A stretch of DNA of 36,779 bases, taken from assembly GCA_002342415.1 (NCBI GenBank), contig DDPY01000036.1, forward strand, positions 1 through 36,779, read 5' to 3'. Below the pieces are notes generated by a model, which saw nothing but the letters and a program-made list of their open reading frames with translations, ran no database searches and was not told the DNA's origin. This document shows positions 14,604 through 21,118 of the stretch, one piece after another. A program made the position numbers and the translations under genes. How positions within the stretch are numbered: the stretch's first letter is position 1; each line of letters begins with the position of its first letter. Source of the stretch: Prevotella sp. UBA2456 (GTDB taxonomy: Bacteria > Bacteroidota > Bacteroidia > Bacteroidales > Bacteroidaceae).

Positions 14604-16651
14604 CTGGCGAGACCACTATCTCCGCCGCCTTTGCAGGCAGCGCGCAGTACACGGCAGCAACAGTGGAATATGTACTGACGGTGACGGGTGTGCTCTATAA
14701 GCTGAAGATTGACGGCAAGATAGTGACAGAGGAAAACCGCAAGTCGCTGTTCGGTAATACGGTGATCTACGACGGAAAGGCTACGCTGACACTCGACAAT
14801 GCTCATATTTCGGGCATTGAGAGTGGACTGGACGATCTGATTATCTATCTGAAGGGTGCCAATACTATTAAATCGGACAAGCCCTATGCCATTCTCGATA
14901 TGACGGAAGGTAGGCAGTGTCTGGAAATCTTGACCGACCAAGACCAGCCAGGATCGCTGACCATGCAGGTGACAACTACTGAGGAGAACAGAATGCCGGT
15001 AGTAAGCGGATTTAATGAGATCACGCTCCGAAATCCTTTGGCTGTCCTCTCTCCCGAGGGGCAGCAGAAGCTCAACCAGCTGGTAGCAGCCGAGGTGGAG
15101 TTGGGTGTCGCTGTCACGCCTATTGTGCTGAATGCAGAGCAGGAGCATGAGATAAACTATGTCGATAACTCAGAGGTGGGCGGCGCATCGAATCTGTCGA
15201 ATATTGTCATCGACAACGTGCTCTATACAATGAATGATGATGGAACGGCCGGCAGCTCCGACGGCTTCGACCAGACGCGAAGCATGGTGGTGCTGAACTC
15301 GACGGTGACTCCAGAGGAGCTGGCAGCAGCCAAGCAGCTGGTGCCCGGTACGACCGTCTTTGCCGAGAAGTTTAAGGGACTGACCTTCCTGTTGCCTCCC
15401 GGATCGGGCGACATTATTGTCAGTGCCACTACCGCAGAGGGCCATTCATTACACATTGTGATAGGTGACAACGCGCCTTATGTGATGTCGACCCATGGCG
15501 AGATGCGCAAGGATACGGTGAAATACTCGGTGACCGTGGCTACCTATGTATATATCTATCATGTTGCCAACGGCGCTGCGGCTGCTCCCGGTCATCGTAT
15601 CGGACCCAAGCCGGCTGTGTCGACGGGTGTAAGCGGAGTGAAGGTAGCCCCCATCGCTGTCGATGCTCCTCCCGCCACACAGGATGACTACCTGTGTCTG
15701 CAGAAAGGCGATATCTCCGTTGAGGGACGGCATATCATTGTGAACAATCAGAAAGTGACCGATTTGGCCGATGACGTATTCAGTGAGGTGTTTGGCGCTT
15801 CCGGTGTCAGCCGTCGCGCTGCAGCTGGCGACATCACCTATATCGACCTCAGGGGCACCAGCGTGACCGGAAAGAACTATAGCCGTGAGGAAGGACCGCT
15901 TAAGGACGTGCCCGAACACGTGTTCGTCTATCTGCCCGCCGGCAATACTTCATGGTCGACGAATGTGGTCATCGGAACGGTGTGCCCAAGACTGGAGGCG
16001 GGGGATGGCGACCTCTTTGAGATGGCTGCCGGCTTCACTGCTGCCAAGGCTACTTTGCATCGCTCCTATCAGGCTGGCGTGAAGTATCCGGTATGCTTCC
16101 CGTTTGCTGTCGACAATCCTGAAGAGTATGGTCAGTTCTTCGTCTACGGTGGAATTGATACCGGTGTTTTCCAGATGAAGAAAGCTGGGAAAGTGGAAGC
16201 CAACATGGGCTACTATATGGAGCCGAAGGTGGACTTGACAGCTTTCGAGAGCCAGAATGTGAAGATGGAAAAGACTACCGCGTCTGCGACAACGGGTGTA
16301 GTGGGTACGCTCGAGAAACTGACGAATCCTTCTGACGCCTACTATTATGATAACGGCTCGAAGACATTCAAGAAAGCGGATGCCTCGACCGTGGTACTGC
16401 CCTTCGAGGCGTATCTGCTCTTTAGCAATACGGCATCGGCCATACCGTGCCGATGGGAAGGTGAGCCTGATCCTGAACCTGAACCAGATCCCGAGCCCGA
16501 GCCAGATCCCGACCCCACAGGCATCAACGAGGTGGGTACTGGCACTATCGACAGCGCACCTTGGTTTACGATAGATGGCCGACGGCTGAACGGTAAGCCT
16601 CAGTCCAAGGGCATCTACCTGCATCAGGGCAAGAAAGTGATAGTAAAATGA
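14036..16651 (+). CDS. Large secreted modular surface protein 4
   Basis: A secreted protein of 871 residues. The signal peptide and N-terminal Big2-like part (1-190) are nearly identical to protein 3. The small beta module (about 220-305, LKIDGKIVTEENRK...LTLDNAHISGIESGLDDL) is shared with proteins 1 and 2. The C-terminal half, from about 389, is homologous to that of protein 1. An acidic proline linker of repeated EPDP/EPEP units (810-827) stands just before the tail, a likely flexible stalk or wall spacer. The end, WFTIDGRRLNGKPQSKGIYLHQGKK, is the shared tail. The gene starts 18 bases after protein 3 and is followed by an intrinsic terminator. No enzymatic motif is recognised; a surface adhesin or structural role is an inference. 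Confidence 0.86.
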   Translation: MKHNMNKVITMIALLMLTSIGAWAEQQVSIVKKPTDAAGTVTAAVANGVCTLTVTPAEGYYLAKENLTAVTTLAGSAVQVARRVGGIAISEGTQLTISGDGTAAADAPATFTFTMPEDQSFNVEVTAEFQEKLAAGLAWDKESVETTFDAAETMVRPVLTNPNELSVSYASSDESVATIDAQGEVTVVGTGETTISAAFAGSAQYTAATVEYVLTVTGVLYKLKIDGKIVTEENRKSLFGNTVIYDGKATLTLDNAHISGIESGLDDLIIYLKGANTIKSDKPYAILDMTEGRQCLEILTDQDQPGSLTMQVTTTEENRMPVVSGFNEITLRNPLAVLSPEGQQKLNQLVAAEVELGVAVTPIVLNAEQEHEINYVDNSEVGGASNLSNIVIDNVLYTMNDDGTAGSSDGFDQTRSMVVLNSTVTPEELAAAKQLVPGTTVFAEKFKGLTFLLPPGSGDIIVSATTAEGHSLHIVIGDNAPYVMSTHGEMRKDTVKYSVTVATYVYIYHVANGAAAAPGHRIGPKPAVSTGVSGVKVAPIAVDAPPATQDDYLCLQKGDISVEGRHIIVNNQKVTDLADDVFSEVFGASGVSRRAAAGDITYIDLRGTSVTGKNYSREEGPLKDVPEHVFVYLPAGNTSWSTNVVIGTVCPRLEAGDGDLFEMAAGFTAAKATLHRSYQAGVKYPVCFPFAVDNPEEYGQFFVYGGIDTGVFQMKKAGKVEANMGYYMEPKVDLTAFESQNVKMEKTTASATTGVVGTLEKLTNPSDAYYYDNGSKTFKKADASTVVLPFEAYLLFSNTASAIPCRWEGEPDPEPEPDPEPEPDPDPTGINEVGTGTIDSAPWFTIDGRRLNGKPQSKGIYLHQGKKVIVK

Positions 16652-16676
16652 CGGATGAACCGACAAAAAACATTCA

Positions 16677-16710
16677 GAGGCAGACTTTTTACAGGGTCTG
16701 CTTCTTTTTT
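16677..16710 (+). terminator. Intrinsic terminator after surface operon
   Basis: GAGGCAGAC (16677-16685) pairs with GTCTGCTTC (16696-16704) with one G-T pair, followed by TTTTTT. It lies 26 bases after the protein 4 stop. Confidence 0.8.
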
Positions 16711-16730
16711 GAAAAAAAGTTTGAAAAATA

Positions 16731-16762
16731 TTTGGTGGTTTCAGAAAAAGTCCGTACCTTTG
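16731..16762 (+). promoter_or_regulatory. Promoter of tRNA-Arg
   Basis: TTTG at 16731-16734 and TACCTTTG at 16755-16762 are spaced 20 bp apart. A small hairpin (TCAGCA 16791-16796 with TGCTGA 16801-16806) lies in the leader before the tRNA. Confidence 0.85.
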
Positions 16763-16814
16763 CACCCGCAAATCAGAAATGAGGAGCCCGTCAGCAGCGT
16801 TGCTGATACAAGGA

Positions 16815-16888
16815 GGTTCCGTAGCTCAACTGAATAGAGCATCTGACTACGGATCAGAAGGTTGTGGGTTTGAATCCCGCCGGAATCA
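16815..16888 (+). tRNA. tRNA-Arg (anticodon ACG)
   Basis: A 74-base cloverleaf. Acceptor GGTTCCG pairs with CGGAATC (one G-T). The D stem is GCTC/GAGC. The anticodon stem is TCTGA/TCAGA with loop CTACGGA, giving anticodon ACG (reads CGN Arg codons via inosine). The T arm is GTGGG-TTTGAAT-CCCGC. The CCA end is not encoded. Confidence 0.95.
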
Positions 16889-16890
16889 CA

Positions 16891-16934
16891 AAAAGACCAA
16901 ACAAATGGAAATTTTGCTTGGTCTTTTCTTTTGT
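16891..16934 (+). terminator. Intrinsic terminator of tRNA-Arg
   Basis: AAAAGACCAA (16891-16900) pairs perfectly with TTGGTCTTTT (16918-16927), followed by a T-rich stretch. Confidence 0.85.
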
Positions 16935-16943
16935 TTCCTCATT

Positions 16944-16964
16944 CCCCTCCTGAGTTAGGAGGGG
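16944..16964. repeat. C/G hairpin, probable dispersed repeat
   Basis: CCCCTCCT (16944-16951) and AGGAGGGG (16957-16964) form an 8-bp stem around GAGTT, followed by GGCAGGGGTGG. Short hairpins of this composition are common as dispersed intergenic repeats in Bacteroidota genomes (from memory; other copies lie outside this window). Confidence 0.5.
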
Positions 16965-17017
16965 GGCAGGGGTGGCCTGAACGATAGCATAACGTCATAG
17001 GAACTTATCAGTGTACG

Positions 17018-17061
17018 GAATAAAACAATTCCGAAATCCTTTGTGGGGATTCCGGAATTGT
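17018..17061 (-). terminator. Intrinsic terminator of tRNA-Cys
   Basis: On the minus strand, bases 17061-17047 pair with 17039-17025 as a 15-bp stem with one G-T pair and a 7-base loop, followed by TTTTATT. Confidence 0.85.
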
Positions 17062-17067
17062 GCTTTG

Positions 17068-17139
17068 AGGTGCCTAGCAGATTCGAACTGCTGTAGACGG
17101 TTTTGCAGACCGTTGACTAAGCCACTCATCCAAGGCACC
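17068..17139 (-). tRNA. tRNA-Cys (anticodon GCA)
   Basis: A 72-base tRNA on the minus strand. Acceptor GGTGCCT pairs with AGGCACC, with discriminator U. The anticodon stem is ACGGT/ACCGT with loop CTGCAAA, giving anticodon GCA. The T arm is AGCAG-TTCGAAT-CTGCT. CCA is not encoded. Confidence 0.93.
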
Positions 17140-17181
17140 AAGTCTTACTCTTTCGAGGCTACAACTTTTGTTAAGCGGGTG

Positions 17182-17213
17182 CAAAATTACAAAAATTATT
17201 TTGAACTACCAAA
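17182..17213 (-). promoter_or_regulatory. Promoter of tRNA-Cys
   Basis: On the minus strand TTTG (17213-17210) and TAATTTTG (17189-17182) are spaced 20 bp apart. The -33 element lies within the last codons of the small Cys-rich gene. Confidence 0.85.
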
Positions 17214-17345
17214 CTTTCTGCAGTTTTTTTTCAGTTCGCATTGCTGGCAAGGGTCTGATTCTGCTTTTATGACTCGGAAGATATGCCATGCAGCATATAC
17301 TACTGCTCCGCATACGATTGCTGCCGTGACGACGATTTGTGCCAT
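17196..17345 (-). CDS. 49-residue Cys-rich membrane protein (FeoB-associated-like)
   Basis: A small gene that standard length cut-offs miss. It encodes 49 residues starting MAQIVVTAAIVCGAVVYAAW, a single transmembrane helix (about 3-24). A short charged stretch and a cytosolic-looking tail follow, with DPCQQCELKKNCRK holding C33, C36 and C42. This layout (one helix, then a C-x2-C-x5-C cluster with lysines) resembles the small Cys-rich membrane proteins often found beside FeoB in Bacteroidota, so metal binding is a fair guess. No feoB is present here. The gene starts 21 bases after the lipid kinase stop and is probably co-transcribed with it. Its end overlaps the tRNA-Cys promoter. The function is unproven. 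Confidence 0.68.
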   Translation of the reverse strand: MAQIVVTAAIVCGAVVYAAWHIFRVIKAESDPCQQCELKKNCRKFGSSK

Positions 17346-17366
17346 AAACTCACCTCTCACCTCTCG

Positions 17367-18404
17367 TCAGCTTCTCAGTTTCCGCAGCAGCACTTTGTTG
17401 ATGGCCTGTATTCGGCGACCGCCGCGCTCCAGATCCTTGCCGATGTCCTCGCGTACATTATTTATATTGTTAAAGAAGTCGCTGAAGGCATTGAGGAACA
17501 TGTTGGGCTCGGCCTTGTCTTCATGGATGTCGGGATTGGTGATGATGGTGATGCCCAGATGCTCGATGTGTACATCGATGGTCTCGTTGGTGGTGATGGG
17601 GTCACCGTCGTAGTGGATGGCTCCCGGCTCCTGACGGCGAATGATAAGGTGGGGAGTGCGGAAGGTTTTTATCTTCGAGTTGTTGCCCAGTGTCTTCATA
17701 AACAGGTCGGCGGCAATCTGTGGAGCTTCCAAGGCATCGAAGGGCTCCATGATGATGACATCCATCAGGCCGTCCTTCATGGTGGCCCCCGGGGCGATAT
17801 AGGCATTGTTGCCATATTGCGAGGCATTGGCACAGGCAATGAGGAAGGCTTTATATTTGCTGGTGCCGCTCTCGTCGACAATCTCGTAGGTCTCTGGACG
17901 GTATTTCAATCCTTCGCGCAATACATTCTCTACGTAGGTGATGGGACCCCGCTTACCTGATTCGGCAAACTTCAGCGAGATAAAGGCATCGAAGCCCATA
18001 CCGCAGGTGCAGAAGAAGGGAAGTCCGTTGATTACGCCGTAGTCGAACAGTTCCTTCTGTCCCCTGTTGATGATGTTCAGGGCGCGGGTGATGTCCATAG
18101 GAATGCAGAGATGGCGGGCCAGTCCATTGCCCGAACCGCAGGGGATGATGCCCAGGGCGGTCTGAGTGTGCACCAGTGAGCGTGCCACCTCGTTGATGGT
18201 GCCATCGCCTCCGACGGCTATTACGATGCTGTCACCACGCTCGGCACAGCTCTTCGCAATCTCAGCAGCATGGCCGGCATATTGAGTGAACGCTATCTCA
18301 TGGTCATAGCGCTTTTTATCCAGCAATTCTTCTATTCTCTTCGGCAGATCATCCTTGCTGTGAGTGCCCGATATGGGGTTTATAATGAATGTAATATGTT
18401 CCAT
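17367..18404 (-). CDS. Diacylglycerol/sphingoid lipid kinase (DAGK family)
   Basis: This 345-residue protein belongs to the DagK/YegS/BmrU lipid kinase family, which transfers phosphate from ATP to a lipid hydroxyl at the inner membrane. The nucleotide-binding motifs are GGDGTINEV (65-73) and PCGSGNGLAR (88-97), both intact. HYDGDP near the C-terminal part of the catalytic domain is also typical. The last 45 residues (FFNNINNVREDIGKDLERGGRR...) form a charged extension. It is transcribed divergently from spt, the first gene of sphingolipid synthesis. Its substrate may therefore be a sphingoid base or ceramide rather than diacylglycerol (inference). A 49-residue Cys-rich gene follows. Confidence 0.88.
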   Translation of the reverse strand: MEHITFIINPISGTHSKDDLPKRIEELLDKKRYDHEIAFTQYAGHAAEIAKSCAERGDSIVIAVGGDGTINEVARSLVHTQTALGIIPCGSGNGLARHLCIPMDITRALNIINRGQKELFDYGVINGLPFFCTCGMGFDAFISLKFAESGKRGPITYVENVLREGLKYRPETYEIVDESGTSKYKAFLIACANASQYGNNAYIAPGATMKDGLMDVIIMEPFDALEAPQIAADLFMKTLGNNSKIKTFRTPHLIIRRQEPGAIHYDGDPITTNETIDVHIEHLGITIITNPDIHEDKAEPNMFLNAFSDFFNNINNVREDIGKDLERGGRRIQAINKVLLRKLRS

Positions 18405-18421
18405 ACTTCTTATTGTCGCTG

Positions 18422-18429
18422 CAAAAATA
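18422..18429 (-). promoter_or_regulatory. -7 element of lipid kinase promoter
   Basis: TATTTTTG on the minus strand, 18 bases before the ATG. No good -33 element is seen. Confidence 0.5.
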
Positions 18430-18448
18430 CAAAATTATTTGCTTTTTC

Positions 18449-18480
18449 TTGCACGATTTAATAAAAATTGTGTAACTTTG
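18449..18480 (+). promoter_or_regulatory. Promoter of spt
   Basis: TTG at 18449-18451 and TAACTTTG at 18473-18480, spacing 21 bp; the ATG lies 44 bases downstream. Confidence 0.7.
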
Positions 18481-18523
18481 CAACCTGAAACTAATTTGTA
18501 GTAAAGTCTACACCTATATTGAT

Positions 18524-19711
18524 ATGGGACAATTACAAGAAAGATACAAGCATTACCGTGAGCCCCAGAAGTTTATGGAGGCTGACGTATATCCTTATTT
18601 CCGCGCTATTGAGGGCAAACAAGGAACTGAGGTGGAAATGGGTGGCCATAAGGTTCTGATGTTCGGTTCGAATGCCTATACAGGTCTCACCGGAGATCAG
18701 CGCATCATCGATGCTGCCAAGGCTGCTCTCGATAAGTATGGTTCAGGCTGTGCCGGCAGTCGTTTCCTGAATGGAACACTCGACTTGCACGTACAGTTAG
18801 AGAAAGAGATTTCGGAGTTTATCGGCAAGGACGATTGTCTGTGCTTCTCTACTGGCTTCAGCGTCAATCAGGGCGTTCTGGCTATGGTAGTAGGTAAGGA
18901 CGACTATATCATCTGCGACGACCGTGACCACGCATCTATCGTGGATGGTCGCCGCCTTTCTTTTGCCAAGCAGCTGCACTATAAGCACAACGATATGGAA
19001 GACCTGGAGCGCGTGCTGCAGAAGCTGCCTCACGAGGCTATCAAGCTGATTGTTGTCGACGGTGTCTTCTCGATGGAAGGTGATCTGGCCAAGCTGCCCG
19101 AGATTGTGGAACTGAAGCATAAGTACAACTGCTCTATCATGGTAGACGAGGCTCACGGTATCGGTGTCTTCGGCCGTCAGGGTAGGGGCGTGTGCGACCA
19201 CTTCGGACTTACCGATGAGGTAGACCTTATCATGGGTACTTTCTCGAAGTCGCTGGCTTCTATCGGCGGATTCATTGCCTCCGACTCGGACACCATCAAC
19301 TTCTTGCGCCACACTTGCCGCACCTATATCTTCTCGGCATCTAACACCCCTGCTGCTACGGCTGCCGCCATGGAAGCCCTGCACATCATCCAGAAGGAGC
19401 CCGAGCGCATTCAGGCACTCTGGGACGTGACCAACTATGCGCTGAAGCGTTTCCGCGAGGAAGGTTTCGAGATTGGCGATACCGAGAGCCCCATCATTCC
19501 TCTCTATGTGCGCGATGTGAATAAGACTTTCCTTGTTACTGCTCTTGCATTCAAGGCTGGTGTGTTCATCAATCCTGTTATCCCGCCCGCTTGTGCTCCG
19601 CAGGATACACTGGTGCGTTATGCCCTGATGGCTACCCACACCAAAGAGCAGGTAGACCGTTCGGTGGTTGCTCTGAAGAAAATTTTCGTCGAGCAAGGTA
19701 TTATAAAGTAA
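18524..19711 (+). CDS. spt: Serine palmitoyltransferase
   Basis: This 395-residue PLP enzyme of the alpha-oxoamine synthase family condenses serine with a long-chain acyl-CoA to 3-ketosphinganine, the first step of sphingolipid synthesis in Bacteroidota. The PLP lysine is K242 in GTFSKSLASIGG; D208 and H211 of VDEAHG contact the cofactor. The N-terminal stretch (VYPYFRAIEGKQGTEVEMGG) and MFGSNAYTGLTG agree with Bacteroides and Porphyromonas Spt as I remember them, rather than with glycine C-acetyltransferase, its closest look-alike. It has its own promoter and is followed 69 bases later by tRNA-Pro. Confidence 0.93.
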   Translation: MGQLQERYKHYREPQKFMEADVYPYFRAIEGKQGTEVEMGGHKVLMFGSNAYTGLTGDQRIIDAAKAALDKYGSGCAGSRFLNGTLDLHVQLEKEISEFIGKDDCLCFSTGFSVNQGVLAMVVGKDDYIICDDRDHASIVDGRRLSFAKQLHYKHNDMEDLERVLQKLPHEAIKLIVVDGVFSMEGDLAKLPEIVELKHKYNCSIMVDEAHGIGVFGRQGRGVCDHFGLTDEVDLIMGTFSKSLASIGGFIASDSDTINFLRHTCRTYIFSASNTPAATAAAMEALHIIQKEPERIQALWDVTNYALKRFREEGFEIGDTESPIIPLYVRDVNKTFLVTALAFKAGVFINPVIPPACAPQDTLVRYALMATHTKEQVDRSVVALKKIFVEQGIIK

Positions 19712-19727
19712 AAAACTTCGTGAAATA

Positions 19728-19759
19728 TTTGGGCGGCTGCAGAATTTTTAGTAATTTTG
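19728..19759 (+). promoter_or_regulatory. Promoter of tRNA-Pro
   Basis: TTTG at 19728-19731 and TAATTTTG at 19752-19759 with 20-bp spacing, 21 bases before the tRNA. Confidence 0.85.
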
Positions 19760-19766
19760 CAGCCGC
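19733..19766. promoter_or_regulatory. 9-bp inverted repeat across tRNA-Pro promoter
   Basis: GCGGCTGCA (19733-19741) and TGCAGCCGC (19758-19766) are exact complements with 16 bases between. The arms enclose the -7 element. No T-run follows, so it is not a standard terminator of spt; it could be an operator or an inefficient terminator. Confidence 0.6.
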
Positions 19767-19780
19767 TTAGCAGTTAAGCA

Positions 19781-19853
19781 CGGGGCGTAGCGCAGTTGGT
19801 AGCGTTCCTGGTTTGGGACCAGGCTGTCGCAGGTTCGAGTCCTGTCGCCCCGA
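19781..19853 (+). tRNA. tRNA-Pro (anticodon TGG)
   Basis: A 73-base cloverleaf. Acceptor CGGGGCG pairs with CGCCCCG. The anticodon stem is CCTGG/CCAGG with loop TTTGGGA, giving anticodon TGG. The T arm is GCAGG-TTCGAGT-CCTGT. CCA is not encoded. Confidence 0.95.
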
Positions 19854-19888
19854 CAATGATTGCAAGAAGAAACGTTAGATTCGACTGA

Positions 19889-19928
19889 GAGAGGCTTGCC
19901 AGTGATTGGCAGGCCTCTTGTTTTATTT
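19889..19928 (+). terminator. Intrinsic terminator of tRNA-Pro
   Basis: Bases 19890-19901 pair with 19907-19918 (AGAGGC-t-TGCCA with TGGCA-g-GCCTCT) around a 5-base loop, followed by TGTTTTATTTG. Confidence 0.75.
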
Positions 19929-19943
19929 GTTGATCCAGTTGGA

Positions 19944-20002
19944 TATATCGTAGGCGATATAATGTTTAAGCATATTAAAGTTTTAGATAAATCGCTTGCG
20001 AT
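19944..20002. promoter_or_regulatory. Paired ATCGnnnGCGAT boxes upstream of gpx-ohrR
   Basis: Box 1 (19947-19958) is ATCGTAGGCGAT and box 2 (19991-20002) is ATCGCTTGCGAT. Both are followed by ATA and are near-palindromic; box 1 extends to TATATCG/CGATATA. Their centres are 44 bp apart, about four helical turns. Box 2 covers the TTG -33 element of the promoter, so a bound protein would block RNA polymerase. The OhrR-type regulator two genes downstream is the natural candidate (inference). Confidence 0.65.
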
Positions 20003-20025
20003 ATAAATTATTCTTTGTACCTTTG
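19996..20025 (+). promoter_or_regulatory. Promoter of gpx-ohrR
   Basis: TTG at 19996-19998 and TACCTTTG at 20018-20025, spacing 19 bp, 51 bases before the gpx start. Confidence 0.8.
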
Positions 20026-20076
20026 CCGATGAAAAGATAAAATACCACAAGTTTAACAATACTAAGGATAAAGATT

Positions 20077-20619
20077 ATGGCAAAGATTTATGACTTCAAG
20101 GCTCTTACGAACAAGGGTAAGGAGATTGATTTCTCAACGTTCAAGGGTAAGGTGTTGCTGATAGTGAACACAGCCAGTAAGTGTGGATTCACACCCCAGT
20201 TTGCAGGACTGGAGGAGTTGAACCAAAAGTACAAGGACAAGGGTCTGGTGATTATAGGATTCCCCTGTAACCAGTTTAAGGAGCAAGATCCGGGCAGCGA
20301 TGCCCAGATTGAGGAATTCTGCCAGTTGAACTATGGTGTGACTTTCCAGATTATGAAGAAGACTGATGTGAACGGTCCCGCTGCAGAGCCCATCTTTGAG
20401 TATCTGAAGAGTGAGGCACCCACTGAGGAGTATCATGGTCTGAAGGCAAAGGCTACGCACACCCTCCTGAAACAGTTGAGCAAGAGTGTGGAGAAGGATA
20501 GTGATATCCTGTGGAACTTTACCAAGTTCCTTATCTCGAAGGATGGAGAGACTATTCGTCGCTATGCACCCACTACCGATCCAAAGGATTTCGAACAGGA
20601 CATTGAGGCGATGCTGTAA
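20077..20619 (+). CDS. Thioredoxin-type glutathione peroxidase
   Basis: This 180-residue peroxidase reduces hydrogen or lipid hydroperoxides. The peroxidatic Cys36 lies in NTASKCGFTPQ, Q70 in FPCNQFKEQDPG, and W146-N147 in WNFTKF, completing the catalytic tetrad. A second cysteine, C82 in EEFCQLNYGV, sits 46 residues after C36, where the resolving cysteine of two-Cys GPx proteins lies. The real reductant is therefore probably thioredoxin rather than glutathione. There is no secretion signal, so it acts in the cytoplasm. The OhrR-like gene begins 40 bases downstream, and the promoter carries two candidate operators. Confidence 0.92.
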   Translation: MAKIYDFKALTNKGKEIDFSTFKGKVLLIVNTASKCGFTPQFAGLEELNQKYKDKGLVIIGFPCNQFKEQDPGSDAQIEEFCQLNYGVTFQIMKKTDVNGPAAEPIFEYLKSEAPTEEYHGLKAKATHTLLKQLSKSVEKDSDILWNFTKFLISKDGETIRRYAPTTDPKDFEQDIEAML

Positions 20620-20659
20620 ATAGGTACACGCGAAGTTTTAGAGTTTTAAAGTTTAAGGG

Positions 20660-21103
20660 ATGCACGAAGAGTTGCAACTTGACCGGCAAATCTGTTTCCG
20701 GCTCTATACGGCTGCCCGGCTCGTCACACAGGTTTATACCCCGATGTTGTCGCAGCTGGGCATCACCTATCCGCAGTATCTGGTGTTAATGGTGCTTTGG
20801 GAGAAAGACTGTCAGCCAGTCAATGATATAGCGCATCGGCTGTTGTTGGAGACGAATACTGTGACACCACTGCTGCAACGTATGGAAAAGCAGGGTATCG
20901 TGAAGCGACAGCGCGGTGAGGAGGATAGGCGTCAGCAGATAGTCAGCTTGACGGAGCGAGGCAGGGCTATGGAGCAGGAAGCCTATGAGCTGATTCCTGC
21001 AGGAATGGGCAAGGAACTGAAGAAATGCCCATTGAAGGTCGACGACTATGTCAGCCTCGCCCGACAGTTGGATGCGATTATAGAATCGTTGAGTACGAAG
21101 TAA
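20660..21103 (+). CDS. ohrR: OhrR-like MarR-family peroxide-sensing repressor
   Basis: This 147-residue winged-helix regulator has the hallmark OhrR N-terminus: Cys12 in QICFRLYTAARLV, the reactive cysteine oxidised by organic peroxides, followed by YTPMLSQLGITYPQYLVLMVLWE. The winged helix covers about 50-100 (NTVTPLLQRMEKQGIVKRQR, EDRRQQIVSLTERG). Members repress peroxidase genes until the cysteine is oxidised. Here the partner is a glutathione peroxidase rather than Ohr, as in the Pseudomonas OspR-gpx pair. It probably acts on the ATCGnnnGCGAT boxes at 19947 and 19991. It ends 15 bases from the convergent LUD gene, with no clear terminator between them. Confidence 0.88.
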   Translation: MHEELQLDRQICFRLYTAARLVTQVYTPMLSQLGITYPQYLVLMVLWEKDCQPVNDIAHRLLLETNTVTPLLQRMEKQGIVKRQRGEEDRRQQIVSLTERGRAMEQEAYELIPAGMGKELKKCPLKVDDYVSLARQLDAIIESLSTK

Positions 21104-21118
21104 AGACGAGAAGCGGCT

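Noticed and set aside
11387..15148. Very long minus-strand open frame of 1253 codons opposite surface proteins 2-4
   Set aside because: It runs antisense through three genes with signal peptides and clear Ig-like repeats. Its composition (His/Arg/Leu-rich, no domain) is that of a shadow frame, kept open by codon bias and by the internal duplication.
6062..16651. Enzymes such as glycoside hydrolases among the surface proteins
   Set aside because: No catalytic motif is visible; only beta-rich, Ig-like and tail modules are recognised.
16735..17140. Integration site of a mobile element at the tRNA genes
   Set aside because: No integrase and no repeated tRNA 3' end was seen near tRNA-Arg, tRNA-Cys or tRNA-Pro in this window.
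17011..17960. Plus-strand frames across tRNA-Cys and the lipid kinase
   Set aside because: They run through a tRNA gene and antisense to a kinase with intact motifs.
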